Shown: positions 17,168 through 24,929, numbered from the stretch's first letter. The stretch is DNA of 64,000 nt from Flavobacteriales bacterium UBA7468 (GCA_002478565.1 DLPC01000026.1:314300-378299); one strand, 5' to 3'. Numbers and translations are program-made. Notes: generated by a model from the letters alone, not told the origin.

Positions 17168-17833
17168 TTAAAAGAGATAGTTGTCTATGAATTCTCTGAC
17201 ACAAGCATCTCCGCCTTTTTTAGTTAAGATGATATCTGCTATGCTTTTTATGGCGGGTACTGCAGAGGCAGGGCAAACTGCAAGCCCAACAGCTTCCATC
17301 ACTTTGAGGTCGTTGCGGTCGTCACCAATGAAAGCAATCTCGTTCATTTTGAGGCCAAGTTCAGCGCACCAAGACTCTAAAACGCTCAATTTTGAATCTT
17401 GCCCCACGTAGACATGTGATATTCCGAGTAGTTGAGCGCGGTCTTGCACCATGTGCTCCGTGAAACCAGAGGAGATGATACCAAGTTGTAATTTTTTTGT
17501 TTTACTCAGCTCGAGTAATGCAAGGCCATCGTGGGTGTGGTAGCGCTTCATTTGATCGCCTTTCTCACTAACATACATGCCGCCATCGGTTAGTACACCA
17601 TCTACGTCTAAGATGAGCATACGGATGTCTTTGATTTTAGCATCTAGTACGGACCTTTGGTAGAGCGGTTTGAATAAAAGTGCTTGCAAGTCAAGTTCAT
17701 ATTCTTCACAAATTGCTTCGAGGTCATAGAGCGACAACTCTTGCACATGATCTACATCGAGGTCAGCTAAGAAATCGTCAAATTGGATACCGTGTTTTTG
17801 GCAAAGACCTTTAATATTTAATTCAAGTAGCAT
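17168..17833 (-). CDS. KdsC-like HAD phosphatase with an HTH-like N-terminal extension
   Basis: A 221-residue protein. From about residue 68 it is a KdsC-type HAD phosphatase: motif I with Asp76 and Asp78 (LDVDGVLTDGG), motif II in IISSGF, Lys in DSKLSVLE, and motif IV GDDRNDLKVM. KdsC enzymes remove phosphate from KDO-8-phosphate or related sugar-acid phosphates and are normally 170-190 residues. The first ~60 residues are extra; LSLYDLEAICEEYELDLQAL resembles the C-terminal helices of XRE-type helix-turn-helix domains, though no full HTH can be asserted. It lies 2 nt after the DAHP synthase stop and is clearly cotranscribed. A substrate made by the neighbouring enzymes is likely but not shown. 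Confidence 0.8.
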   Translation of the reverse strand: MLLELNIKGLCQKHGIQFDDFLADLDVDHVQELSLYDLEAICEEYELDLQALLFKPLYQRSVLDAKIKDIRMLILDVDGVLTDGGMYVSEKGDQMKRYHTHDGLALLELSKTKKLQLGIISSGFTEHMVQDRAQLLGISHVYVGQDSKLSVLESWCAELGLKMNEIAFIGDDRNDLKVMEAVGLAVCPASAVPAIKSIADIILTKKGGDACVREFIDNYLF

Positions 17834-17835
17834 AT

Positions 17836-18831
17836 TTAAACAATTTGATATCCAATACTTTGAGCAACTTTTTGAAGGTCGTCTTTAAGTGTTTTAAATT
17901 CATCGTAATTGAGTTGTTGAGAGGCATCTGATTTGGCAACTTTCGGATTTGGATGCGCTTCAATCAAGAGGCCATCAATGCCCATTGCAACACAAGCACG
18001 TGCCAATGGGTTGACGCCATAAGCATAACCCATGGCATGCGAAGGGTCCAGTACGATTGGTAAATTACAGTGTTCTTGTAACCAAGCCACCCCACAAAGA
18101 TCAAGCGTAAAGCGTGTTCCTGTTTCGAAGGTGCGAATGCCGCGTTCGCAAAGCACTACATTTTCGTTGCCACCTGAAAGTACGAATTCTGCTGCTTGAA
18201 CAAATTCCTGTAGGGTAGTACCGAAGCCTCTTTTGATCAAGACTGGCTTTTTAATTTTTGAACAGGCTCTTAAGATGCCTTGGTCATACATGGCTTTGGC
18301 TCCCACTTGAATGATATCTGTGTGTTCGATTATTTCCTGTATGTGGGTAGCATCACGCGCTTCGGTGATGACGCTCAGGCCATATTCCTGACGCATTTTT
18401 GCGAGTAACTCAAGGCCTTCAAGGCCCAAGCCTTGAAAAGAATAGGGGCTGGTTCTTGGTTTATAGCATCCCCCGCGAAGTGTGGTAAGGCCCATTGAAG
18501 TAAGTAATTGCGCAGCGCTTCTGATTTGTTCTTCAGATTCAACGGAACAAGGCCCACCAATGAGGATAGTATTGTTGGTTTGTCCTCCTATGCTCACTTT
18601 ACCAAAAGATACCTCGCGTTTTTCGACCTGGAATTTTTTTGATGCCAATTGGATATCATTGCTAAAAACCCAATGTTGAGCGGTATGGTTATCTAGATAA
18701 TCAGGAACCTCTTTGAGGTTACTTCCGGTGATCAAGTAGGTTTTGCCTAAGTAATCAATTTGAAAGGCTTTGGCCTTTGCGGCTAAATCTGCAGCCATGT
18801 TGGCTGAACTTTGTTTGATTTCAATGATCAT
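17836..18831 (-). CDS. aroF: 3-deoxy-7-phosphoheptulonate synthase, type I-beta
   Basis: A 331-residue DAHP synthase of the beta subfamily, which also includes KDO-8-P synthases. An N-terminal ferredoxin-like extension (about 1-75) precedes the TIM barrel, as in the Thermotoga-type enzyme. Active-site motifs are GGPCSVES (about 93), GCYKPRTSPYSFQGLG, ITEARDA, KRGFG, CERGIRTFE, DPSHAMG and the metal-site IEAHPNP followed by KSDASQQL. These fit DAHP rather than KDO-8-P synthesis. It condenses PEP with erythrose 4-phosphate at the start of the shikimate pathway. Many Bacteroidota carry a DAHP synthase fused to chorismate mutase; this one has no such domain. It overlaps the upstream epimerase-CBS gene by 4 nt. 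Confidence 0.92.
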   Translation of the reverse strand: MIIEIKQSSANMAADLAAKAKAFQIDYLGKTYLITGSNLKEVPDYLDNHTAQHWVFSNDIQLASKKFQVEKREVSFGKVSIGGQTNNTILIGGPCSVESEEQIRSAAQLLTSMGLTTLRGGCYKPRTSPYSFQGLGLEGLELLAKMRQEYGLSVITEARDATHIQEIIEHTDIIQVGAKAMYDQGILRACSKIKKPVLIKRGFGTTLQEFVQAAEFVLSGGNENVVLCERGIRTFETGTRFTLDLCGVAWLQEHCNLPIVLDPSHAMGYAYGVNPLARACVAMGIDGLLIEAHPNPKVAKSDASQQLNYDEFKTLKDDLQKVAQSIGYQIV

Positions 18832-19841
18832 ATTTCTGCTTTGATCAGGTTGGTGAATTGTACAATACCCTTAAGTTGCTGTGCAGTATCGATTACTGGT
18901 AAATAGAGCACGGCAAAGGGGCTATTTTTAATAAGTTGCAAGAGTTCAATTACTGTTGCATTTTCATTGATGCAAATAGGGTTTTCGTTGATGAGGTCTT
19001 GTGCCTTTAGATCATTTAATTGGCCTTGGTTTTTAAGTTGCCTTAACAGGGCCTTTCGGATATCAGCACTTGAAACCATGCCAATCAGTTTGTTAGCAGC
19101 ATCAATGGCCATTGCAACACCCATTTGACCGTCTTCAACGGTTTGCAGCACATGTTGTAGTTCGAGCTGGTCTATGCAAAACTTTGGTGTTTCGTGTAGT
19201 GGAATCATGAAGTCGGCTACCTTATAGGAAGAGCCAATGCTGCGTTGAGTGAGGTTCATGAGGGCATTTCCAACACTCGCTTCTTTAAAAAGATATGAGC
19301 CAGAAACAGCCGTACTCACGCCCATTTGTCTAAGAATGAACGAAACTTCCGGATTTACTCCACCATCAACATGAATAGACTTATTGGGGTAGCGTTTTCT
19401 AAAAGTTCTGATTTTCTCAAAATTCAGGTGGTCAAAAACCCCTCCTGATTGTCCTGGTATGGTGGCCATGATCAAAATAAAGTCAAAATCAGGGTAAGCG
19501 TCAAAGATGTCAATGGAGCTAGGCGTGATGACTGAAATGCCTTTTTTTCCTTTGATTTCTTTTGGTATTTGTAATGGTTTTTGCAGCGGCTCTGCTTGAA
19601 ATGTCAGGTATTCTACCGGATGCTCGAGTAAGTAGGGGTAGAATTTTTCTGGATCGGAGGTGATGATGTGCAAATCAAGTGGCAGCTTGCAAAGTGATCT
19701 TATTTTTTGAATGTCTTCAAAAACAGCAAGGTTGTCGTTGCAATCGATGTGAAGGAGATCTACTTGATGCGCATGAAGATCGGCAATTACGGCTTCTAGA
19801 GGGCGAGTTGCGTCTGAATAAATGGAAGCTGAAATCTTCAT
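18828..19841 (-). CDS. Ribulose-phosphate 3-epimerase-like domain fused to a CBS pair
   Basis: A 337-residue fusion. Residues 1 to about 205 form a TIM barrel like ribulose-phosphate 3-epimerase: SIYS at 6-9 (SILS in true Rpe), HIDCND (metal ligands His and Asp), LDLHII, a glycine-rich PGQSGGVF phosphate loop and HVDGGVN. The metal-binding His-Asp-His-Asp set is kept, but the MDGxF stretch after HID is replaced by NDNLA. Residues ~212-337 are two CBS motifs (VADFMIPLHE..., AQDLINENPICINENATV...), which normally bind adenine nucleotides. It heads the operon with DAHP synthase and the HAD phosphatase. Pentose-phosphate isomerisation controlled by nucleotides is plausible; activity is unproven. 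Confidence 0.82.
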   Translation of the reverse strand: MKISASIYSDATRPLEAVIADLHAHQVDLLHIDCNDNLAVFEDIQKIRSLCKLPLDLHIITSDPEKFYPYLLEHPVEYLTFQAEPLQKPLQIPKEIKGKKGISVITPSSIDIFDAYPDFDFILIMATIPGQSGGVFDHLNFEKIRTFRKRYPNKSIHVDGGVNPEVSFILRQMGVSTAVSGSYLFKEASVGNALMNLTQRSIGSSYKVADFMIPLHETPKFCIDQLELQHVLQTVEDGQMGVAMAIDAANKLIGMVSSADIRKALLRQLKNQGQLNDLKAQDLINENPICINENATVIELLQLIKNSPFAVLYLPVIDTAQQLKGIVQFTNLIKAEI

Positions 19842-19856
19842 GAGACTGAAAAAAAG

Positions 19857-19958
19857 ATGGGGTAAGCTACTTTTATCGCACCGCTACAACCTCATACCTT
19901 TGCTACATTCCTGTCCTGGAGGATTCAGAGGGAGCTGGTCGTAAAAGACTTACCCCAT
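19857..19958 (-). ncRNA. ffs: Probable signal recognition particle RNA, small type
   Basis: A 102-nt segment folds into one long hairpin: 19857-19866 (atggggtaag) pairs exactly with 19949-19958 (cttaccccat), and next CTTTTA (19870-19875) pairs with TAAAAG (19942-19947). Read on the minus strand it has the features of bacterial 4.5S/SRP RNA: GGAAUGUAGCAAAGG in place of the E. coli GGAAGCAGCCAAGG of domain IV, and AAGUAGCUUACCCC near the 3' end, equivalent to the conserved GUAGCU before the closing stem. The 3' stem is followed by seven Ts on the minus strand (19849-19855) and a perfect -7 box (19960-19967) stands directly upstream, which fixes the strand. The SRP identity is by motif comparison from memory. 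Confidence 0.68.
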
Positions 19959-19959
19959 G

Positions 19960-19967
19960 CAAAAATA
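19960..19967 (-). promoter_or_regulatory. -7 box of the SRP-like RNA gene
   Basis: Minus-strand TATTTTTG, a perfect TAnnTTTG, ends two bases before the RNA's closing stem. A TTG lies 21 bases further upstream. The position predicts transcription starting within or just before the GGGG of the stem. Confidence 0.65.
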
Positions 19968-19983
19968 AAGAATTCTTGTGATA

Positions 19984-20463
19984 CTACGCAACAATTGCTC
20001 TATTCAACAATGAAATCATTGCCAAACACACAATAAAGAGTTGAGTTGCAGTCTCTTCAGAAAGTGCAGAACCATCTTCATCTTCTTCTGATACTTCCAT
20101 CGCCATAAATTGGGCAAGTTGAGGTTGGTCACAGAAAGATTCTATGATTTCTTCGTCTTCAGTTTCAAAATATTGGTCGAGCATATCGAAATAAGGTTCC
20201 TCTAATTCGTCAATATCCGCTTCGGTAATCGCACGCAATTCAATTCCTTCTTGTTTAAATGCTTCGAGAATAAGACAGAAGTAGTAAATCAATAAGCCTT
20301 CGAGGTCTTCATTTTTGTACTCTTCTGGAGCGGTCATGACATAACCCAAGAGTGCTTCCTGAGCAGAGGCATACAATTCCGTAATGTTTTCGAGTTGGTC
20401 GTCTGTGAGGTTGTCTACCACCCCAATGGCCTTTTCAATGGCCTGTAAAGAAACTTGTTTCAT
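19984..20463 (-). CDS. Acidic protein of unknown function
   Basis: A 159-residue, strongly acidic, mostly helical protein that I do not recognise. It has many Asp/Glu (DIDELEEPYFDMLDQYFETEDEEI) and ends in a hydrophobic stretch (TQLFIVCLAMISLLNRAIVA) that could be a membrane-associated helix or the core of a helical bundle. No signal peptide is visible. Coding status is supported by length, the absence of a competing frame and a start close to an upstream intergenic spacer. Its 3' end runs up to the promoter of the SRP-like RNA, with no terminator in between. Confidence 0.6.
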   Translation of the reverse strand: MKQVSLQAIEKAIGVVDNLTDDQLENITELYASAQEALLGYVMTAPEEYKNEDLEGLLIYYFCLILEAFKQEGIELRAITEADIDELEEPYFDMLDQYFETEDEEIIESFCDQPQLAQFMAMEVSEEDEDGSALSEETATQLFIVCLAMISLLNRAIVA

Positions 20464-20561
20464 GCAAATATTTTGTCAAAGGTAGTCTATTTCAATTGAA
20501 TCGTCGTTTGTAACTTACGCTACACTTCAAAATATATTGTAAACTTAATTTTGTAGTCGAA

Positions 20562-20792
20562 ATGAAAACAATTCTTCAAACAGAGAAATATTTTACCGCC
20601 CTTGGTTACGTCATTGGAGCTATTTTAGGGTATATTTATTTCAAGCTAAACCCTTGTACCACAGGTTGTGCATTGCGTAGTACGCCTTACGCAACAATCA
20701 TTATGGGTTTGTTGTTAGGAGGAATAGTGTTTCAGTACCTATTTGAAATCATTAACCCAAAAAATAAAAAAGATGTCAAAAACAATCATTGA
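20562..20792 (+). CDS. Small membrane protein, DUF6132-like
   Basis: A 76-residue protein with two hydrophobic segments (about 14-28 and 46-62) separated by a short loop CTTGCALRSTPY. The cysteine-containing loop between two helices is typical of the small DUF6132 proteins that accompany rhodaneses in Bacteroidota. It overlaps the first rhodanese gene by 20 nt, so both are on one transcript, and a -7 box candidate (TAATTTTG, 20546-20553) lies 9 nt before the start. It may help move or bind a sulfur species handled by the rhodaneses; that is inference from the neighbours only. Confidence 0.72.
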   Translation: MKTILQTEKYFTALGYVIGAILGYIYFKLNPCTTGCALRSTPYATIIMGLLLGGIVFQYLFEIINPKNKKDVKNNH

Positions 20793-21027
20793 TGTGCGCA
20801 CGCGTGCAGAGTTTGCAGGTGGCCATGTAGCTGGTTCAATTAATATTCCTTTACAGGAAATCACAGGTCATATCGAAGAAATCAAAGCGATGGCACAACC
20901 TATTATTTTTTGTTGTGCTTCCGGTAATCGTTCAGGGCAAGCCACACATTATTTCCAATCTTTGGGCGTTGACTGTGAAAATGGTGGCGGCTGGATGGAA
21001 GTCAATTACATGTTGAACCAAAAATAA
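20773..21027 (+). CDS. Single-domain rhodanese (first of a tandem pair)
   Basis: An 84-residue rhodanese domain, cytoplasmic because no signal peptide is present. TIIDVRTRAEFAGGHVAGSINIP is the CH2A region and the active loop is CCASGNRSG, where the second Cys is the persulfide carrier. The start at 20773 (MSKTIIDVRT) is chosen because an upstream in-frame codon at 20743 would lie well inside the preceding gene. It is followed after 8 nt by a close paralogue. Confidence 0.9.
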   Translation: MSKTIIDVRTRAEFAGGHVAGSINIPLQEITGHIEEIKAMAQPIIFCCASGNRSGQATHYFQSLGVDCENGGGWMEVNYMLNQK

Positions 21028-21034
21028 AATTGAC

Positions 21035-21337
21035 ATGTCTTTACTCAAAAAACTTTTTGGTGGAACCAGTGTAGATTTCAAAGCGCTGGTTCAACAAGGC
21101 GCCATGATCATCGATGTGCGCACGCCCGCAGAGTTCAAAGGTGGTCACGTTAAAGGTGCCGTTAACATTCCTTTACAATCGTTACAAGCTAGTTTCTCTA
21201 AAATCCCAAAGAATAAAACCATCATAACTTGCTGTGCATCCGGCATGCGCAGTGGATCGGCCAAAAGCTTACTAAAAGCGGCAGGTTATACCGTACACAA
21301 CGGCGGAGGATGGACGAGCCTCAATTCAAAGTTGTAA
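21035..21337 (+). CDS. Single-domain rhodanese (second of a tandem pair)
   Basis: A 100-residue rhodanese with a ~16-residue N-terminal extension compared with its upstream twin (LLKKLFGGTSVDFKALVQQG). It shares the motifs IIDVRTPAEFKGGHVKG, NIPLQ and the active loop CCASGMRSG, ending NGGGWTSLN against the neighbour's NGGGWMEVN. The two look like a tandem duplication. A strong hairpin terminator begins 16 nt after the stop. Thiosulfate sulfurtransferase-type activity is expected; the acceptor is unknown. Confidence 0.9.
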   Translation: MSLLKKLFGGTSVDFKALVQQGAMIIDVRTPAEFKGGHVKGAVNIPLQSLQASFSKIPKNKTIITCCASGMRSGSAKSLLKAAGYTVHNGGGWTSLNSKL

Positions 21338-21352
21338 TAGCAATTTATAATT

Positions 21353-21383
21353 AAAAAAGGCGACCTAATGGTCGCCTTTTTTT
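21353..21383. terminator. Bidirectional intrinsic terminator
   Basis: AAAAAAGGCGACC, a TAAT loop and GGTCGCCTTTTTT form a perfect stem with A and T runs on either side, between the convergent rhodanese and DPP-IV genes. It can act on both strands. Confidence 0.9.
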
Positions 21384-21407
21384 GTCGTATCTAATAGGTA
21401 CTAACTC

Positions 21408-23534
21408 CTATTGATTATTTTCTATAATATAGCGAAGTACTTTCTCCATTAAATGTGCACGGTCTTTTCCGCTCACGTTGTGTGGATGCATCGGGTAGAC
21501 AAAGTAGTCCACTTGAACGCCATTTTCAATGAACGATTTCAGTAAAGCTTCGTTGTGTTGCATCACCACGACATCATCTACGGTTCCATGGATCAATAGT
21601 AAATCTCCTTTGAGGTTTTTAGTGTAGTTGGTAAGCGCATTGTTTTTATAGCCATCAGGATTTTGCTCAGGGCGGTCCATGTAGCGCTCGCCGTACATGA
21701 TTTCATAGAATTTCCAGTCTGTAACTGGCCCACCTGCAACGCCCACATTGAACACGCCTGCTTGTCGCAACATTAAAGAAGTTGTCATGAAGCCACCAAA
21801 AGACCAACCATGCACGGCCAAACGATTACCGTCGATATAGGGCAGGGATTTAAGGTAGTTAACTCCTGTAAGTTGATCTTCCATTTCGATGGTGCCTAAC
21901 TGACGATGAATTTGGCTCTCAAATTCGAAACCGCGCTCGCCTGATCCTCTGTTGTCTAGTGTAAAAACAATATATCCTTGGTTCGTCAACCAATGCATCC
22001 AGAGATTGGCGCCAGCCAGCCAGCTGTTGGTCACCATTTGGGCATGCGGACCACCATAAACATAGACTAATACGGGGTATTTTTTGGATGGATCAAAATT
22101 GCTTGGTCTGATCATGCGGTAATAAAGTGCAGATCCGTCATTGGCCTTTAAGGTGCCGATTTCTGTAGTTCCAATTTCGTAATCTGCTAATTGATCATTG
22201 GCAACAAGTAATGGTTTAGCTATTTTGCCGTTGAGCGTCATGATTTGCTCTTTATTGGCGACTTCTAAACTGCTGTAGGCATCAAAATAGTAAGCACCTT
22301 TAGGAGCTAAAGCAAAACGGTGGGTTCCTTCTTGGGTGGTCAATAAGCGGTTGTTTCCTTTTAAGTCACACTCGTATACTAAGGTGTTACAGGGATTAGG
22401 CCCTGTAGCGCTATAATAAATTTTGGTGCCGTCTTCATTGGCCGCTAGAATCTCTTTTAGAACAAATTTATTGGAAGTGATCGCTTTCGGATTTTCTCCT
22501 TTAATGTCACAATAATAAAGATTGTTGAAACCATTTTTCTCTGAAATCCAAATGAAGTTGTCCGAATTGTTGGATGGGAAAAATGCTGGGTGTTCTGGTT
22601 CAACCCATTTGTCGTTGGCTTCTTCCCAAAGCGTTCTAATAAAAGTGCCTTTGACGTCATATAAATTGAGCCACATGTGGTTTTGGTCTCTATTGACCTC
22701 AGCCACAAGTAGGTATTTTTCACTTGGTGTAAATACAACATTTGTTAGATAGGAATCGATGCCAGAACGTGGGCTAATGAATGCTGTTTTCTTGGTTTTA
22801 AGATTATAGATACCAACACGAGGTTTTTCTGAAGCTTGGCCGGCCATCGGATATTTAATAAACTTAACGGCACCTGGTGTTTGGTTGATATCGAGTAGGG
22901 GATAATCATGAACGGCACTTTCATCTTTTTGATAAAAGGCAAGTAAGGCACCAGAATTAGACCAAAAAATACCTTCAGATATACCGAACTCGCTGCGTGC
23001 ATAAGTTTGGCCTGAAACGATGTTTTTGTCTTTGTTTTTCGTGATTGGTCGGTAGGTTTTGTCAGATTCTAGGAAATAGAGGTTGTTTTCAATGGTGAAA
23101 GCAATTTTTTTGCTTGCAGCATGAAAGTGAGCATTTTCTGCATTTTCTGGTAATTCATGGACACTTCCTGTTTTTGAAACCACATTGTATAACGCAAAGA
23201 CACTACCTCCGTCAGAAACTTCTAAAATCTCTTTGCTAACCCATGAGCTGAATCCAAGATGTGCAAATGAAGTGCCTAGCTTTTGATTAATTTCATTGAC
23301 GTTAGTTAGTTCAGTCGATTTTTCTGAGCTGACCGTGCTGCGTTGTAAACTCTTCCAATCTGCACTGCAAATGGTATACTCGTCAGTTTCTGGTATCCAT
23401 TGAAAGTTATTGAGTCGGGCAGGCGACAAAGCTCTTTGCTTCAAGACCGATTCTTTGAGGTCAAAAGTTTTTTGTTGTGCTAAAATGTTTGTAAGTAAGC
23501 TAAAACAAAGAAATAGGAGGGCGCAATATCTCAT
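21408..23534 (-). CDS. Dipeptidyl peptidase IV-like S9 serine peptidase
   Basis: A 708-residue prolyl-oligopeptidase family enzyme. A signal peptide covers residues 1-19 (LLFLCFSLLTNILA, cleavage after AQQ). The DPP-IV N-terminal beta-propeller spans about 35-450, including WSNSGALLAFYQKDES with the substrate-amine-binding pattern, and the alpha/beta hydrolase domain follows. The nucleophile is in GWSFGGFM (Ser about 570), Asp at HGTVDD (about 654) and His at MHPHNVSG (about 685). Expected to be periplasmic, releasing X-Pro or X-Ala dipeptides from imported peptides. It overlaps the DUF2461 gene by 4 nt. Confidence 0.92.
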   Translation of the reverse strand: MRYCALLFLCFSLLTNILAQQKTFDLKESVLKQRALSPARLNNFQWIPETDEYTICSADWKSLQRSTVSSEKSTELTNVNEINQKLGTSFAHLGFSSWVSKEILEVSDGGSVFALYNVVSKTGSVHELPENAENAHFHAASKKIAFTIENNLYFLESDKTYRPITKNKDKNIVSGQTYARSEFGISEGIFWSNSGALLAFYQKDESAVHDYPLLDINQTPGAVKFIKYPMAGQASEKPRVGIYNLKTKKTAFISPRSGIDSYLTNVVFTPSEKYLLVAEVNRDQNHMWLNLYDVKGTFIRTLWEEANDKWVEPEHPAFFPSNNSDNFIWISEKNGFNNLYYCDIKGENPKAITSNKFVLKEILAANEDGTKIYYSATGPNPCNTLVYECDLKGNNRLLTTQEGTHRFALAPKGAYYFDAYSSLEVANKEQIMTLNGKIAKPLLVANDQLADYEIGTTEIGTLKANDGSALYYRMIRPSNFDPSKKYPVLVYVYGGPHAQMVTNSWLAGANLWMHWLTNQGYIVFTLDNRGSGERGFEFESQIHRQLGTIEMEDQLTGVNYLKSLPYIDGNRLAVHGWSFGGFMTTSLMLRQAGVFNVGVAGGPVTDWKFYEIMYGERYMDRPEQNPDGYKNNALTNYTKNLKGDLLLIHGTVDDVVVMQHNEALLKSFIENGVQVDYFVYPMHPHNVSGKDRAHLMEKVLRYIIENNQ

Positions 23535-24205
23535 GAGCGTTGTATAAATTGATTAAAAAATAATTCTAAGGGTCTTCCAACCTTGTAGCATTTCAAAAGT
23601 AATTGATCCAAATCAGGATTTAAAATAGTTAAAGGATCAAAAGTCGCGTAAAAATAAAATTGTTTGTTAAACAGAAGCGGTTCTAATTCTGCGGCCTCTT
23701 GAAAATCTTTGTCTATTTTTTTGTTGCGTTCCCCATGTATTTCGCCAAATAATTCCTTGAACTCTTCTTGATTGTAGCAGTTTTGAAATTCAGAAAGGTT
23801 GTTGGCAATCCCTTCACGCAGGGCGTAAAGATCTTCTTTATCGATTTCATAAACACCACCATAGGCCCTAACGTGTTCAGGGCTGAACTCAAAGTAAATC
23901 CCGTGAATCGAACTGCTTTTTTTTCCATTGGGTGAAATGACTGCTGAGCACATTGTTTTATAGGGCGTTTTATCCTTCGAAAAACGGATATCGCGGTTGA
24001 TCCTAAAAATGCAGTCACTGGCTTTCAAATCGGTGAAAACCGGTTCTTTCTTGGCCAACTCATTAATCAAGTGCTGGGTAAAAGCCTTGAAAGGCTCTTT
24101 AACGCTTGTTTCGTAGCGTTTTCTATTGACATCAAACCACTCTTTGTGATTGTTTGCTGCCAGTTCCTGAAAAAACAATAAATAATCTTCGGTAAAAAAG
24201 GACAT
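23531..24205 (-). CDS. DUF2461 family protein
   Basis: A 224-residue protein of the conserved DUF2461 (TIGR02453) family. Recognisable signatures are LAANNHKEWFDVNRKRYE near the N-terminus, IFRINRDIRFSKDKTPYKT (about 65-83) and GIYFEFSPEHVRAYGGVYE (about 102-120). The family is common in bacteria and fungi, and its biochemical function is not known. The gene shares a 4-nt overlap with the DPP-IV gene and diverges from the ribosomal protein operon. Confidence 0.9.
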   Translation of the reverse strand: MSFFTEDYLLFFQELAANNHKEWFDVNRKRYETSVKEPFKAFTQHLINELAKKEPVFTDLKASDCIFRINRDIRFSKDKTPYKTMCSAVISPNGKKSSSIHGIYFEFSPEHVRAYGGVYEIDKEDLYALREGIANNLSEFQNCYNQEEFKELFGEIHGERNKKIDKDFQEAAELEPLLFNKQFYFYATFDPLTILNPDLDQLLLKCYKVGRPLELFFNQFIQRS

Positions 24206-24236
24206 GAGGTAAAGTTAAGAAAAAAGCCGGCAAACC

Positions 24237-24266
24237 TTGTTTATCAATAGATTCTTTCTATCTTTG
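24237..24266 (+). promoter_or_regulatory. Promoter of the rpsF-rpsR-rplI operon
   Basis: TTG at 24237-24239, a 19-bp spacer and TATCTTTG at 24259-24266 match the Bacteroidota consensus TTG-N19-TAnnTTTG exactly. The rpsF start codon follows 34 nt after the -7 box. Confidence 0.8.
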
Positions 24267-24301
24267 CACCCCAAATAATTTATTAATTAAAGTTTAACCT
24301 T

Positions 24302-24640
24302 ATGAATTCTTACGAAACTGTTTTCATTTTAACTCCCGTTTTGTCTGATGAGCAGGCAAAGGAAGCAGTGCAGAAATTCGAAGGCGAGATTACCGCTAAA
24401 GGTGGTAAAATCAAGCATTCGGAGAGCTGGGGTTTGCGCAAAATGGCCTACCCAATCCAGAAAAAATCAACTGGTTTTTACTACCTAGTTGAATTTCAAG
24501 CTGAAGGCAACGTTGTTGCAGATTACGAACTAATGATGAAGCGTGATGAGCGCGTTCTTCGTTTCTTAACTGTAAAAATGGATGCTGATCATCTTGCTTA
24601 CGCTGACAAACGTCGTGCTAAAGCTGGAGCAACTGCCTAA
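24302..24640 (+). CDS. rpsF: 30S ribosomal protein S6
   Basis: 112 residues, of normal length for S6. MNSYETVFILTPVLSDEQ is the standard opening, GLRKMAYPIQKKSTGFYYLVEFQ the central beta-hairpin and FLTVKMDAD the end of the fold. S6 binds S18 on the platform of the 30S subunit. It is the first gene of a classic S6-S18-L9 operon; the ssb or priB gene often found between S6 and S18 in other bacteria is absent here. Confidence 0.98.
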   Translation: MNSYETVFILTPVLSDEQAKEAVQKFEGEITAKGGKIKHSESWGLRKMAYPIQKKSTGFYYLVEFQAEGNVVADYELMMKRDERVLRFLTVKMDADHLAYADKRRAKAGATA

Positions 24641-24668
24641 TTATTGTCAAACCTATTAAAAACGAGCT

Positions 24669-24929
24669 ATGTCAAACGATATCCGTTATCTTACTCCGAT
24701 CAACATCGATATTAAAAAGGAGAAATACTGCCGCTTCAAAAAAAGCGGAATCAAGTTCATCGATTACAAAGACGCTAATTTCTTATTGAAATTGGTAAAC
24801 GAGCAAGGTAAAATTTTACCACGCCGTATTACTGGTACTTCTGCGAAGTATCAAAAACGTGTCAATAAGGCTATCAAGCGTGCGCGTCACCTTGCCATCT
24901 TGCCTTATGTTGGTGATATGTTGAAATAA
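24669..24929 (+). CDS. rpsR: 30S ribosomal protein S18
   Basis: 86 residues. It includes YCRFKKSGIKFIDYKDANFL, the TGTSAKYQKRVNKAIKRARHLAIL core that packs against S6 and 16S rRNA, and a short C-terminus. It lies 28 nt after rpsF. One Cys (residue 21) remains at the N-terminus, without a paired zinc site. Confidence 0.98.
   Translation: MSNDIRYLTPINIDIKKEKYCRFKKSGIKFIDYKDANFLLKLVNEQGKILPRRITGTSAKYQKRVNKAIKRARHLAILPYVGDMLK

Noticed and set aside
17168..19841. A canonical KDO pathway (kdsD-kdsA-kdsC)
   Set aside because: The first gene lacks the SIS isomerase domain and the synthase has the RTSPYSFQG motif and extension of DAHP synthase, so canonical names were not used.
19857..19958. SRP-like RNA on the plus strand
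   Set aside because: The T run and the -7 box are in place only on the minus strand, and the GGAAUGUAGC and GUAGCU motifs read only there.
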